DNA of 38,326 bases from Synergistaceae bacterium (GTDB taxonomy: Bacteria; Synergistota; Synergistia; Synergistales; Aminobacteriaceae): assembly GCA_031272035.1 (NCBI GenBank), contig JAISUO010000110.1, forward strand, positions 1-38,326, read 5' to 3'. Positions 8,587-16,036 of the stretch are shown piece by piece (the first letter of the stretch is position 1; the number at the start of each line of letters is the position of its first letter). Made by a program: the position numbers and the translations under genes. The notes beneath the pieces were generated by a model, which saw only the letters and a list, made by a program, of their open reading frames with translations, searched no databases and was not told the DNA's origin.

Positions 8587-9567
8587 CTATTCCAGCAGTC
8601 CCTTGTCTTTATAAAATTGAAGGGCTCCGTCGTGGAGGGGAATATTTGTGCCCAGAATGCCTCGCAGCGCGGTATCCAGTGAAATATTCTCCTTTGCCGC
8701 GGCGTGAGCGGCATGGATGGCCTCCATCCCCGCGGGAGAATAAATGTTTTCCAAAAGATCATAAACGACCTCGCCGGGCAATTCGACGTCCACCAGCATG
8801 ATGTTCATGACTGCCGTCGTGGTTGTGGCGCTCTTTGTCTCGTAGGTATCCGCGGGGATTTTTGCCTGGATGTAAAAAGGGTATTTTTCAATAAGTTTTT
8901 CCAATGGTTCTCCTTCTACGGGGATGAACACAATTTCTCTCGTCGCTCCAAGTTCTCTGATCATCGCATTTCCCAGCCCCGAGGTCACGAAAGCGACGTC
9001 GCAGTGGTTGTTCCTCATCTGGTTGATGGCTTCTCCGTAGTCGAGATAATCCACTGTACAGTCGTCATACGTCATTCCGTGGGCTTCAAAAATCATGCGG
9101 GCATTTATTTCCACGCCTGAGTTCGGGGCGCCAACGCCCACACGTCTGCCCTTCAGGTCGGTGAATTTTTTAATGCCCGTGTTTGCCATCGTCACGATTT
9201 GACAGTAGTTCGGCCACAAACCCATCATAGCCCTGAGGCTTTTTGCGGGGGGTTTGCCCTCATACGCGCCAAAAGCCTCTACGGCCTGGATCGCCGTATC
9301 CGCCATCACGATCGCCAATTCTCCCTGGTGCGTCAGAAGCGCCGTCAGATTCTCCACAGAAGCGCCTGTGGCCGCCACCGATGACCCGTAACCCAGGTTT
9401 TTGATGAAGGCGGCAAAGGCGCCCCCGATGGGAAAATACATTCCGCTGGACGGGCCTGTCAGCACCGTAATGAAATAATCCTCCCGCTTAACGGACGGCG
9501 CCGCGCAGACCTCTCTGATTCCAAATAAAATGACCGCTATGGCTGCCAACAGAGTTATTTTTTTCAT
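8587..9567 (-). CDS. TAXI family TRAP transporter solute-binding protein, no permease nearby
   Basis: Periplasmic binding protein of a TRAP-type importer for organic acids or amino acids, 326 residues from ATG 9567. A clear signal peptide (KKITLLAAIAVILFG, cleavage near VCAA) is followed by TAXI hallmarks: TGPSSGMYFPIGGAFA, NLTALLTHQGELAIVMADTA, FTDLKGRRVGVGAPNSGVE and CDVAFVTSG. GGAGAG lies 6-12 bases upstream of ATG 9567. The longer frame to 9639 adds 24 residues that are not signal-like. TRAP systems need DctQ/DctM or fused permeases, but neither flank encodes one, so this is an orphan whose permease would lie elsewhere. The ligand is not predictable. Confidence 0.92.
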   Translation of the reverse strand: MKKITLLAAIAVILFGIREVCAAPSVKREDYFITVLTGPSSGMYFPIGGAFAAFIKNLGYGSSVAATGASVENLTALLTHQGELAIVMADTAIQAVEAFGAYEGKPPAKSLRAMMGLWPNYCQIVTMANTGIKKFTDLKGRRVGVGAPNSGVEINARMIFEAHGMTYDDCTVDYLDYGEAINQMRNNHCDVAFVTSGLGNAMIRELGATREIVFIPVEGEPLEKLIEKYPFYIQAKIPADTYETKSATTTTAVMNIMLVDVELPGEVVYDLLENIYSPAGMEAIHAAHAAAKENISLDTALRGILGTNIPLHDGALQFYKDKGLLE

Positions 9568-9726
9568 TTTGCTCTCTCCAATCTCTCGGCTGCAAGCGTT
9601 TATTTTGTTCCATCTGCTGTTCACAAACTGCTGGCTCACAAAACCCCCGCAGGGCTTCCGGCCATTACAGGGACAATATAACTCCTGTCGACATTATACT
9701 CCATGGCTCGGCCCTCTGCTTCCCTA

Positions 9727-9755
9727 ATTATGCGTATTGTTTAACAAAATGAAAA
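9727..9755 (-). promoter_or_regulatory. Possible promoter of the TAXI gene with overlapping inverted repeat
   Basis: On the minus strand TTTTCA (9755-9750) and CATAAT (9732-9727) are separated by 17 bases, about 160 bases before the TAXI start. The spacer contains the inverted repeat TTGTT-n-AACAA (9737-9747), which could be an operator. A second TATAAT lies at 9698-9693 without a matching -35. The rest of the 9568-9789 gap holds nothing else I recognise. Weak consensus evidence only. Confidence 0.33.
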
Positions 9756-9789
9756 TTACCTAATTCTGTTTTAAATCTTTTAAACAGGA

Positions 9790-9833
9790 AAGAACCCCTG
9801 TCTCAGCCCGACCGCAGCTGAACAGGGGTTCTT
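9790..9833 (-). terminator. Rho-independent terminator after the chemotaxis receptor gene
   Basis: A perfect 12-base-pair stem, AAGAACCCCTGT at 9790-9801 pairing with ACAGGGGTTCTT at 9822-9833, encloses a 20-base loop. On the minus strand it is followed by a T-rich run (TTCTTTCCTGTTTAAAA). It lies 66 bases beyond the stop of the receptor gene and before the TAXI promoter region, so it most likely ends the receptor transcript. T residues on the plus-strand side also make it potentially bidirectional. Confidence 0.8.
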
Positions 9834-9899
9834 TTACCCGAAATTAATTACGAATTATGACGGATAGTTTATGGCGGCCTGCAGCGCACCGTTTCGACG

Positions 9900-11990
9900 T
9901 CAGGAGCAGAGGCGGAAGCGGGCCAGAGCCTCGGACAGGGACTGGGAATGTGAACTCATGACCTCGGATTGTTCCGCCACGCTCTGAGCGGCTTTCGACG
10001 TTTCCTCCGTCGCCCGGTGGATATGTCGGGTCGTGTCCATCATGGCCAGCATCGACTGGGTGACCTTACCGATGCCCGCGGCGATTTCCCTGCTGGAGGC
10101 CGCCTGTTCCTCCGCGACCGCCGCGATGTTCTGAATCGAATCATTGGCCTTGTTGATTTCCTCCAGAGCTCCGTTCAGCGCCTTCTGAGCTTCTTCGGCC
10201 TGAACGAGAGTCCCTTCCAGCATCTGCCCCGCTTCGGTGGTGGCCGCGATGCTCTCCTGAGCTTCCCGCTGAAGTTCCGTGATGATGTTTCCCACGTTCT
10301 GCGCGGCTCGAGCGGACTCTTCCGCCAGCTTGCGCACTTCCTCGGCGACGACCGCAAATCCGCGCCCCGCCTCTCCGGCCCGGGCCGCTTCAATGGCCGC
10401 GTTCAGCGCCAGCAGGTTCGTCTGGTCCGCAATTCCCGTGATGACCGACACGAAACTGCTCACGTTCTCCACGGAAGTGACCAGCTGCCGTATCTTGGCC
10501 TCGCTGTCTCTGGAATTTTTATCCACGCCGCGCATACCGTCGATCACGGCGTTCACCGTCTGAATCGCCCTGTGCGAGGCGTCCGTCGTCTGGGAGATAA
10601 ACGCGGCGGTTTCGGTTGCCGAACGGGCCACAGTGTCCGCTCCGTCGCGCATTTCTTCGACTCCCGTGTTGCTCTGCTGAAGTTCTGAACCATTGTTTTC
10701 GCTCATAACGGAAACCTGATCGATGGAGGCTTTGACTTCTTCCATGGACGCGTTCGTTTCCTCGGCAATGGCGGCCAGGTTGTTCGCGCCGCTTTCCACC
10801 GCCGACGCCACGTCCACAACGCGTTTCATCGCCCATTCCTGAGCGGAAATCATTTCGGACAGAGCAACCACCAGATACCCCAGCTCATCTTTGCCCTCAT
10901 AGCCAAAGTCCTTTCGCGTAATGGTCAGATCTCCCTCCTGGCAGCGTTTGGCCAAAGCGACGATGACATTGAGGGGGCCGGTGATGCTGCGAGAAATGCA
11001 AAAGGCGATCAGGACTCCGATAAGGATGGAAATCCCGGCGGAGAGAAACAGAATGAGAACGCTCTTCCTCAGTGCGTTCACGCTGGATCGGGAAACCGTC
11101 AAAACCCTGTCCTGCGCCACCTTGCTGGAGTTCGAAGTTTCTCTGTTATACGTTTCCTCAAGCTGGCTTCGGGCTTTCTTCTGCCGGTTCAGGTTTTCCA
11201 CGGCCTGAATGAAGCCGGTCAGAGCGTTTCTGACGTTCTGCGTGGCCGTCACGAGCCCGTTCACGACTTCCAAACGGCCGGAATCCCGGGTTTGGTCCTT
11301 CACCGTCCGGGAGCAGTTCTCCACCGTCTGAAGGTTCTTCATCATCATTTCAATGGTCTCAGGCGTACCGATCCGCAAAAATTCCTGAACGGAGCCGCGC
11401 AGTTCCACAACGGCCGCGCGCATCCGACTGCCCGTATGCAGCAGGTCCAGGCGTTTCATCATCGCGGCTGGGTTGTCGAGCTCGGTTTTCGCCGCTTCAA
11501 AATATTTTTTCTGCAGAACCTCAATCTCTTTGCCAATCTCCGTCAAAACCGCGTTCAGCGCGTTGGAGGCCAGTTTCTTTTTCCCGATGGCGGTGAAGGT
11601 TTCCTGAAGGCTCTGCACATAAGAACGATGAACGGGCATAATGTACTTCTGAACCCGTTTGGGCGTTGCCAGAGTCGCGTCCGCGCTTCCCAGAGCCGCC
11701 ATATCGCCCAGAACCGCCTCCAGTTTTTTTATCCATTCTCTGCTCGTCGCGATGGCTGCATCCTCTTCTGTACTCTGCACGTCCTTTATGCTCAGAAAAA
11801 GCTCGCAGGCGCTGCGTTCAATAAGAGCGCCCGCCTGCATCACGGGAACAACCCGCGCGTTCAGGTACTCGTTTTCCTTTTCGATGTTCGACAAATCTCT
11901 CCAGACGATAAAAATCGTCCCGGCGAACACCAGCAGCAGCAACCCGAACCCCAGCATCAATTTGGCGGCCATTCTTAAATGTTTCAACAT
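9900..11990 (-). CDS. Methyl-accepting chemotaxis protein with large helical periplasmic sensor
   Basis: Transmembrane chemoreceptor that signals to CheA/CheW, 696 residues. In order it has a first membrane helix (11-30), an extracytoplasmic region of about 280 residues that looks entirely helical, a second helix near 310-333, a HAMP domain and a long signalling coiled coil. The hairpin-tip signature [20 protein letters not shown] and the following [18 protein letters not shown] are intact (about 520-559). The sensor length suggests a double four-helix-bundle (HBM-like) domain rather than Cache, which is inference. There is no C-terminal NWETF-type tether. GAGGGG about 8 bases upstream supports ATG 11990 over a GTG at 12011. 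The ligand is unknown. Confidence 0.95.
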   Translation of the reverse strand: MLKHLRMAAKLMLGFGLLLLVFAGTIFIVWRDLSNIEKENEYLNARVVPVMQAGALIERSACELFLSIKDVQSTEEDAAIATSREWIKKLEAVLGDMAALGSADATLATPKRVQKYIMPVHRSYVQSLQETFTAIGKKKLASNALNAVLTEIGKEIEVLQKKYFEAAKTELDNPAAMMKRLDLLHTGSRMRAAVVELRGSVQEFLRIGTPETIEMMMKNLQTVENCSRTVKDQTRDSGRLEVVNGLVTATQNVRNALTGFIQAVENLNRQKKARSQLEETYNRETSNSSKVAQDRVLTVSRSSVNALRKSVLILFLSAGISILIGVLIAFCISRSITGPLNVIVALAKRCQEGDLTITRKDFGYEGKDELGYLVVALSEMISAQEWAMKRVVDVASAVESGANNLAAIAEETNASMEEVKASIDQVSVMSENNGSELQQSNTGVEEMRDGADTVARSATETAAFISQTTDASHRAIQTVNAVIDGMRGVDKNSRDSEAKIRQLVTSVENVSSFVSVITGIADQTNLLALNAAIEAARAGEAGRGFAVVAEEVRKLAEESARAAQNVGNIITELQREAQESIAATTEAGQMLEGTLVQAEEAQKALNGALEEINKANDSIQNIAAVAEEQAASSREIAAGIGKVTQSMLAMMDTTRHIHRATEETSKAAQSVAEQSEVMSSHSQSLSEALARFRLCS

Positions 11991-12300
11991 TTTTGTATCC
12001 CCTCTCAACACTTATAAAAATTGCGATCGTGAAAAAGCAGGAATCATCAACATTGGGCGTAATCGAACAGTGAATTTATATTCCTTCGTAAAATAAATGA
12101 ATGTAGAACTTCGACTCTAAATCTGTGCCTCCTGCACGGACGACTGCAATCCCTTGCACTGCAAAACACGGCATCCTGCGTTGATTCTAATGCCCTGTCG
12201 AATGATCCGGAATTGGAGTAATTACCGACTTTTTTATACTGAATAAAACCGAAAAAGTTGACGAAATGACACTTTACGTAAACGTAAAAATTTGAAAGGG
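11991..12300. other. Intergenic region upstream of the chemoreceptor
   Basis: This stretch contains no gene I can support. It must hold the receptor promoter, but I found no convincing sigma-70 or sigma-28 match. Visible structure is four TGCA words at 12133, 12145, 12155 and 12160, including the inverted repeat TGCAA-TCCC-TTGCA (12145-12158), and a palindromic TTTACGTAAA at 12273-12282 followed by a second ACGTAAA copy. A minus-strand TATAAA sits at 12238-12233. Confidence 0.5.
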
Positions 12301-12331
12301 TTAAAAAATAATTTCACCGCAATTTCGGCGA
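12301..12331 (-). terminator. Rho-independent terminator at the end of the flagellar-cluster transcript
   Basis: On the minus strand TCGCCG (12331-12326) pairs with CGGTGA (12319-12314), with one G-T pair and the loop AAATTG. The run AATTATTTTTTAA follows. It begins five bases after the stop of the last membrane-protein gene and before the chemoreceptor upstream region, so it probably closes the long minus-strand block. The stem is short, so strength is uncertain. Confidence 0.6.
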
Positions 12332-12335
12332 CCGG

Positions 12336-12698
12336 TCAGGTTCTGTTTTTGTCCAGATGCTCTCGAATATGAGCAAGAATGGGTTTCATTTCCGTGATGA
12401 CAGCCTGGAGCAGAATCAGATAGGGAATCCCCAACACCAGAAACTGTAAAATAAAAAAAACTCTGCTGCTGCGGGGAAGGGCAAGGGTGGGAGTGAGAAG
12501 GGCGAAAAGCGCCAGGATACGAAAACGCCAGAGATAAGACCTGCCCCCGTCGGAGCCGCGAAGCTCCTCCGCGATTTTCAAAAACATCCAAACCATCGCT
12601 ATATCCGCAAAACTGCAGAGAATACCTCCGGTTTTGGACCCGATCAGATACATTTCTCCCCGCCAGTGACGCGCCAGCCACAAAAACAGACTATCCAT
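12336..12698 (-). CDS. Uncharacterised small membrane protein
   Basis: 120 residues, not recognised. Three hydrophobic segments are visible near 23-41, 60-74 and 79-100, followed by a charged C-terminal tail (HIREHLDKNRT), so it is probably an inner-membrane protein. Its ATG at 12698 overlaps the stop of the preceding gene by eight bases (ATGGATAG), a sign of translational coupling to that second membrane protein. It is the last gene of the block that carries the flagellar rod and ring genes, directly before a terminator. No catalytic motif is seen. A shared role with its upstream neighbour is inferred from the overlap only. Confidence 0.75.
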   Translation of the reverse strand: MDSLFLWLARHWRGEMYLIGSKTGGILCSFADIAMVWMFLKIAEELRGSDGGRSYLWRFRILALFALLTPTLALPRSSRVFFILQFLVLGIPYLILLQAVITEMKPILAHIREHLDKNRT

Positions 12699-13329
12699 GG
12701 AGATCCTTCCTCATCGAAAGCCCCTCGTTCGGATGCTTTTCATCCCGATGCTTTTCACGGCGAAGTGTTTTCAAAAATGCGTAAAAAATAAAAGCCGCCC
12801 CGATTTCCAGGGGCATATAAAAAAAGTTGGAGAACTGAATGAAGGCTCGACCAATCCACGTATAATCGTCTATTGACAGGTTAAAAGCCAGCGTCGCGCG
12901 GATGCTCCGCCAGATATAGACGACGCAGAGCAGCCCCGTTCCGGCGACGATCGCTCCGTCCGCCCAGGAGGCGAAACGTACCCTGCCTCTTTTATAGATA
13001 CGAAAAACTCTGTACACATGAAGCAACAGCAGCATGTCAAAGGCAATCATCACCCCGCAGAGGGTGATCCGCACCGCCCAGGGGTAAAAATCCCGGGTTC
13101 CCACGACGAGCCAGGAGGAAAAAAACGGCAGTCCCAGTTCTCTTTCAAAACAAAGGCAGACAAACAGAAGAGCGATGACGAACTGTCCCGCGTAAAATCG
13201 CCTCAGGGACCTGTCGGAAAGCAGGCCTTCATAGAGGTATCGGGCCCCGCAGAAACATATCTGCTGAACCAGCACCCAAAAGAGTCCCATGGATTTTTCG
13301 ATCAGAAAAACGACCTGAGGCGCTTCCAT
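12691..13329 (-). CDS. Uncharacterised multi-pass membrane protein
   Basis: 212 residues, not recognised. About five hydrophobic segments can be seen near 12-28, 47-61, 83-107, 125-141 and 165-187. They are separated by Arg/Lys-rich loops such as RVFRIYKRGRVRF, and the C-terminus is charged (RREKHRDEKHP). Aromatic residues are frequent. ATG 13329 lies 40 bases after the YkgJ-type gene and has only a weak ribosome site. The eight-base overlap with the next membrane-protein gene suggests the two are made together. Position after flgJ and the cysteine-cluster gene links it to the flagellar block, but there is no sequence motif for a flagellar role. Confidence 0.75.
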   Translation of the reverse strand: MEAPQVVFLIEKSMGLFWVLVQQICFCGARYLYEGLLSDRSLRRFYAGQFVIALLFVCLCFERELGLPFFSSWLVVGTRDFYPWAVRITLCGVMIAFDMLLLLHVYRVFRIYKRGRVRFASWADGAIVAGTGLLCVVYIWRSIRATLAFNLSIDDYTWIGRAFIQFSNFFYMPLEIGAAFIFYAFLKTLRREKHRDEKHPNEGLSMRKDLHG

Positions 13330-13369
13330 CCGTCTATCCGTCCCGTCCGCAAATCTTCATCTCAAAAAT

Positions 13370-13807
13370 CTACAGATCCCCAAAAGGAGACCGCCGCAAA
13401 AGCTCGCGTATTTCCTCCGGGGACCAGAGCCGGCCGTCGTTCATTCCGGGACAGTGACGAGCCTGCCGGTCCCATTCGGCTTTCGACTCCACGACGGAAG
13501 GCCAGAAGGGGAAAAGAGAACACTGAAGCGGACGCAGGGGATAGATGGCGCACTTTGCCGATTTTGAGTCGAGGAAAACGCAGTCCCCGTTGAAACGCTC
13601 GACAAAACTGGGCCGCCCCCATCGATGCGTGACATACCCAGCGTTAAATCGCTCCCGATCCAGGTTCAGAAACCCTCTTACCTTCTCTCCCTCCTCAGGA
13701 GTAAAAAAAATAGCGCCGGGTTCTCCCCGGCAGCATCTTCCACATCCCAGACAGGTGAAGCGCAGTCCCTCGCTCCACCACGGCTCCGGCAAATTTTCCT
13801 CAGCCAT
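13370..13807 (-). CDS. YkgJ-family cysteine-cluster protein (putative Zn/Fe-binding)
   Basis: 145 residues with the family signature CLGCGRCC (C19, C22, C25, C26) and further cysteines at C76, C86, C96 and C119 in DCVFLDSKSAKCAIYPLRPLQC and HCPG contexts. Such CxxCxxCC proteins are thought to bind zinc, iron or an iron-sulfur cluster, and the same domain occurs in the flagellin lysine methylase FliB. This protein is much shorter than FliB, so methylase activity is not shown. ATG 13807 was chosen because it overlaps the preceding stop (ATGGCTGA) and is preceded by GGAGGCGGAG; a start at 13828 is possible. The overlap couples it to the flgJ-type gene. Confidence 0.9.
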   Translation of the reverse strand: MAEENLPEPWWSEGLRFTCLGCGRCCRGEPGAIFFTPEEGEKVRGFLNLDRERFNAGYVTHRWGRPSFVERFNGDCVFLDSKSAKCAIYPLRPLQCSLFPFWPSVVESKAEWDRQARHCPGMNDGRLWSPEEIRELLRRSPFGDL

Positions 13808-14153
13808 TCTCCGCCTCCGCGTCTTCACCCCGATGAGCTTTCAGGGTCGCCGCCACCTGCGGAACCAGTTGGTCGTAAAGGACCTTCCAGAGCCCCGAGT
13901 CCGTGCTTTTGATGATTTCCTCCGATGCCATTTCGAGAGACAGATCTTCCATTTGCTTCCAGGGACGCTGCTTTTCGTCCTGTCCCGCCATCTGACGGGC
14001 GTCCGTCTTCATTTTTTTCCAGATCTGAGCCCACAGAATGGACTCGAACTGCTGACAGGCTTCCTTCAGCTTCTGAGCGTCCCGGGTTTTATGAACCTCA
14101 GGCGAAATTTCCTGTTTATGGGCTCTGACGTTGTACACCTGCAGAGAAGTCAT
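13800..14153 (-). CDS. flgJ: Flagellar rod-binding protein, FlgJ N-terminal domain only
   Basis: 117 residues containing the rod-binding domain: KLKEACQQFESILWAQIWKKM near 28-48 and the PWKQMEDLSLEMASEEI block near 64-80. It matches the N-terminal half of enterobacterial FlgJ, which caps the growing rod in the periplasm. The C-terminal muramidase domain is absent, as in many non-enterobacteria, so peptidoglycan opening must be done by another enzyme. No signal peptide is seen, as expected for export by the flagellar secretion system. It follows flgI by 25 bases and overlaps the YkgJ-type gene by eight bases. Confidence 0.87.
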   Translation of the reverse strand: MTSLQVYNVRAHKQEISPEVHKTRDAQKLKEACQQFESILWAQIWKKMKTDARQMAGQDEKQRPWKQMEDLSLEMASEEIIKSTDSGLWKVLYDQLVPQVAATLKAHRGEDAEAENG

Positions 14154-14178
14154 GTTCTTTCGCTCTCTCTCCGTTCAC

Positions 14179-15372
14179 TTACAGATTCACGAGCTGGCCG
14201 TGCAGGGCTCCCGCCTCGTTAATGGCCTGCAGGATCTCAATGATGTCCCGGGGCGACGCTCCAATGGCGTTGATGACCCGAACAAGATCGCGCACCGTAG
14301 TCGTCGCAGGCATGGCAATCAGGCTGCTTCCATTTTCATCCACCGTGATGTCCGTCCGGTTTTCCGTAGCGGTCTGGCCCCCTCCGAGGGGGTTGGGCTG
14401 CACCACGTTGGGATCCTCCGCCACGGAAACCGACAGATTCCCGTGGGCCACGGCGACCGCGCTGATCTTCACGTCGCCTCCCATCACCACGGTTCCGGTA
14501 CGCTCGTTTACCGCCACCCGGGCCACGTTGTCGGGCTGAATTTCCAGTTTTTCCATTTTTGCGAGAAACGCCGTGGGAGCTCCCGCGTACTGGGGAGGCA
14601 GGTCGAGAACCACACGCCCCGCGTCCGAAGGCCGGGCGATCAGCCCGAAAACGGAGTTAATCGCGTCCGAAATTCTCTGAGCCGTTGTAAAGTCGGGGTT
14701 ACGCAGAAGAAGGGCCAGTTGTCCGCCTCCGGCGTAATCCGTGGGGACATCCCGCTCCACAATGGCTCCATTGGGGATTCTCCCGGCGGTGGGCACATTT
14801 TTGGTGGTGGAGGCAGCCGTTCCTGAAACCGCGTACCCTCCCACCAGAACGGGCCCCTGAGCTACGGCGTAAACCTTGCCGTCCGCCGCCCTGAGAGGCG
14901 CCTGAAGCAGGGTTCCCCCCTGGATGCTCTTGGCGTCCCCCATGGTGCTGACGTTCAGGTCGATGGTCTGGCCGGGACGCACGTAAGGCGGCAGGTCCGC
15001 CGTCAGACTGACCACCGCCACGTTTTTGCTCCGGATCGATTTTTCGTCCAGGGTGACGCCGTACTGCTGCAGAAGGTTCTTCATCATCTGCATCGCCATC
15101 GGAGACTTATCTCCCGTTCCCGCAAGGCCCATGACGAGCCCCACTCCGGAAAGCTGGTTCGATCGGGCCCCTTCAATTTCCACCACATCCTTGATCCGCA
15201 CCTCGGGATGCACCCGGTGAAAATCCAGATCTCTGAGGTTTACAGAAGCCTCGGCGGAAGAGGTAAGGAAAAAGCAGAACGTAAGCAGCACAAGCGCCAG
15301 AGCGCAGGGTTCAAGGCGTTTTCGCCGCAGTTTCATCACGGGCTCACTCATCATTATGTTCGTCATCTTCAT
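14179..15372 (-). CDS. flgI: Flagellar P-ring protein FlgI
   Basis: Periplasmic P-ring subunit that surrounds the rod at the peptidoglycan layer. It is 397 residues from ATG 15372 or 385 from ATG 15336. Family hallmarks are RIKDVVEIEGARSNQLSGVG, GLVMGLAGTGDKS, LLQQYGV, a KNVAVVSLTADLPPYVRPGQ stretch and the VNERTGTVVMGGDVKI and C-terminal ASPRDIIEILQAI blocks. A signal peptide begins at MKLRRKRLEP. The start is uncertain: several in-frame ATGs lie in a tandem-repeat region and none has a strong ribosome site. ATG 15336 gives the most compact signal peptide. Its presence with FlgH implies an outer membrane. Confidence 0.95.
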   Translation of the reverse strand: MKMTNIMMSEPVMKLRRKRLEPCALALVLLTFCFFLTSSAEASVNLRDLDFHRVHPEVRIKDVVEIEGARSNQLSGVGLVMGLAGTGDKSPMAMQMMKNLLQQYGVTLDEKSIRSKNVAVVSLTADLPPYVRPGQTIDLNVSTMGDAKSIQGGTLLQAPLRAADGKVYAVAQGPVLVGGYAVSGTAASTTKNVPTAGRIPNGAIVERDVPTDYAGGGQLALLLRNPDFTTAQRISDAINSVFGLIARPSDAGRVVLDLPPQYAGAPTAFLAKMEKLEIQPDNVARVAVNERTGTVVMGGDVKISAVAVAHGNLSVSVAEDPNVVQPNPLGGGQTATENRTDITVDENGSSLIAMPATTTVRDLVRVINAIGASPRDIIEILQAINEAGALHGQLVNL

Positions 15373-15401
15373 CTTGTCATCATCTCATCATTATGTTCGT
15401 C
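15347..15401. repeat. 18-bp direct repeat around the flgI start
   Basis: The 18 bases CTCATCATTATGTTCGTC occur at 15347-15364 and again at 15384-15401, an offset of 37 bases. On the coding strand both copies carry an ATAATGATG start-like triplet. The downstream copy lies within the flgI reading frame and the upstream copy in the flgH-flgI gap. The offset is not a multiple of three, so only one copy is in frame. Confidence 0.9.
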
Positions 15402-15418
15402 ACAGAACCGTCGCCGCC

Positions 15419-16036
15419 CTAAAAAACGGCCTGCAGAACCTGAGTGATCAGGCCTGGTTTCTGAGTACGGCTCAGGGCGCCCTTTCCCTTGATGGCCAGC
15501 TCCGCGTTGGCCACCAGACGGCTTAGAATCTGATTGTCGCTGTTCACGTCCTGAGGGCGAATGACGCCCACGAGCTGAAGCTGCAGCGTTTCCTCCACCG
15601 TTCGAATGTCCCGGGTCCCTTCGATGACGAGATTTCCGTTGGGAAGAACCTCCGTCACCATACAGGAGAGCGTCGTCTTTCCATAATGGTTGCGCTTGAT
15701 GGAACTGTCTCCCTTCGCGTCGTTCTGCGAGGTCAGACTCATCTGACGAATAAACTTCAAAATACCCGTGCCGTCGCTGACGGAGTTACTGGCGGACTTT
15801 TTCAGGTCGCTGACGGCCTTGTCCTGGGTATCCGTTTTTTCGTCCACCAGAACCGTTACAATATCACCGACTCTGCCGGGTCTCTGGTCAGCTATCCAGT
15901 TGTTCGTGTCGTTCCACAACGACCCCGCCTCCGCGCCTGCCGTCAGTCCCAAAACCAGCGCCAGAGAAAGACAGCTCCACACCAGTCTCCTTATGCAGCC
16001 GGCTTTTCTCTCGCTTTTTCTCTCATTTTTCCTCAC
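15419..16036 (-). CDS. flgH: Flagellar L-ring protein FlgH, without lipobox
   Basis: Outer-membrane L-ring subunit, 205 residues. Recognised by SLWND near the mature N-terminus, GDIVTVLVDEKT, KRNHYGKTTLSCMVTEVLPNGNLVIEGTR and VGVIRPQDVNSDNQI. The GTG start at 16036 overlaps the flgA stop (GTGA) and has GGAGGTG eight bases upstream. FlgH is usually a lipoprotein, but here the hydrophobic segment (SLALVLGLTAGAEAG) ends in an Ala-type cleavage site with no cysteine at the lipobox position. The two early cysteines (C14, C22) lie before or within the hydrophobic core. It may be anchored without lipidation. Confidence 0.95.
   Translation of the reverse strand: MRKNERKSERKAGCIRRLVWSCLSLALVLGLTAGAEAGSLWNDTNNWIADQRPGRVGDIVTVLVDEKTDTQDKAVSDLKKSASNSVSDGTGILKFIRQMSLTSQNDAKGDSSIKRNHYGKTTLSCMVTEVLPNGNLVIEGTRDIRTVEETLQLQLVGVIRPQDVNSDNQILSRLVANAELAIKGKGALSRTQKPGLITQVLQAVF

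Noticed and set aside
8597-8626. Possible terminator between the convergent M18 and TAXI genes (AGTCCCTT with AAGGGCT)
   Set aside because: It lies inside the TAXI coding end, has an imperfect stem and a long loop, and no T-run follows on either strand.
7236-8762. Minus-strand open frame of 508 codons across the M18 gene
   Set aside because: Composition is low-information and lacks any motif, while the opposite strand encodes a complete M18 enzyme.
12170-12194. GGCAT...ATGCC inverted repeat upstream of the chemoreceptor
   Set aside because: Five-base arms 15 bases apart are expected by chance in a region of this size.
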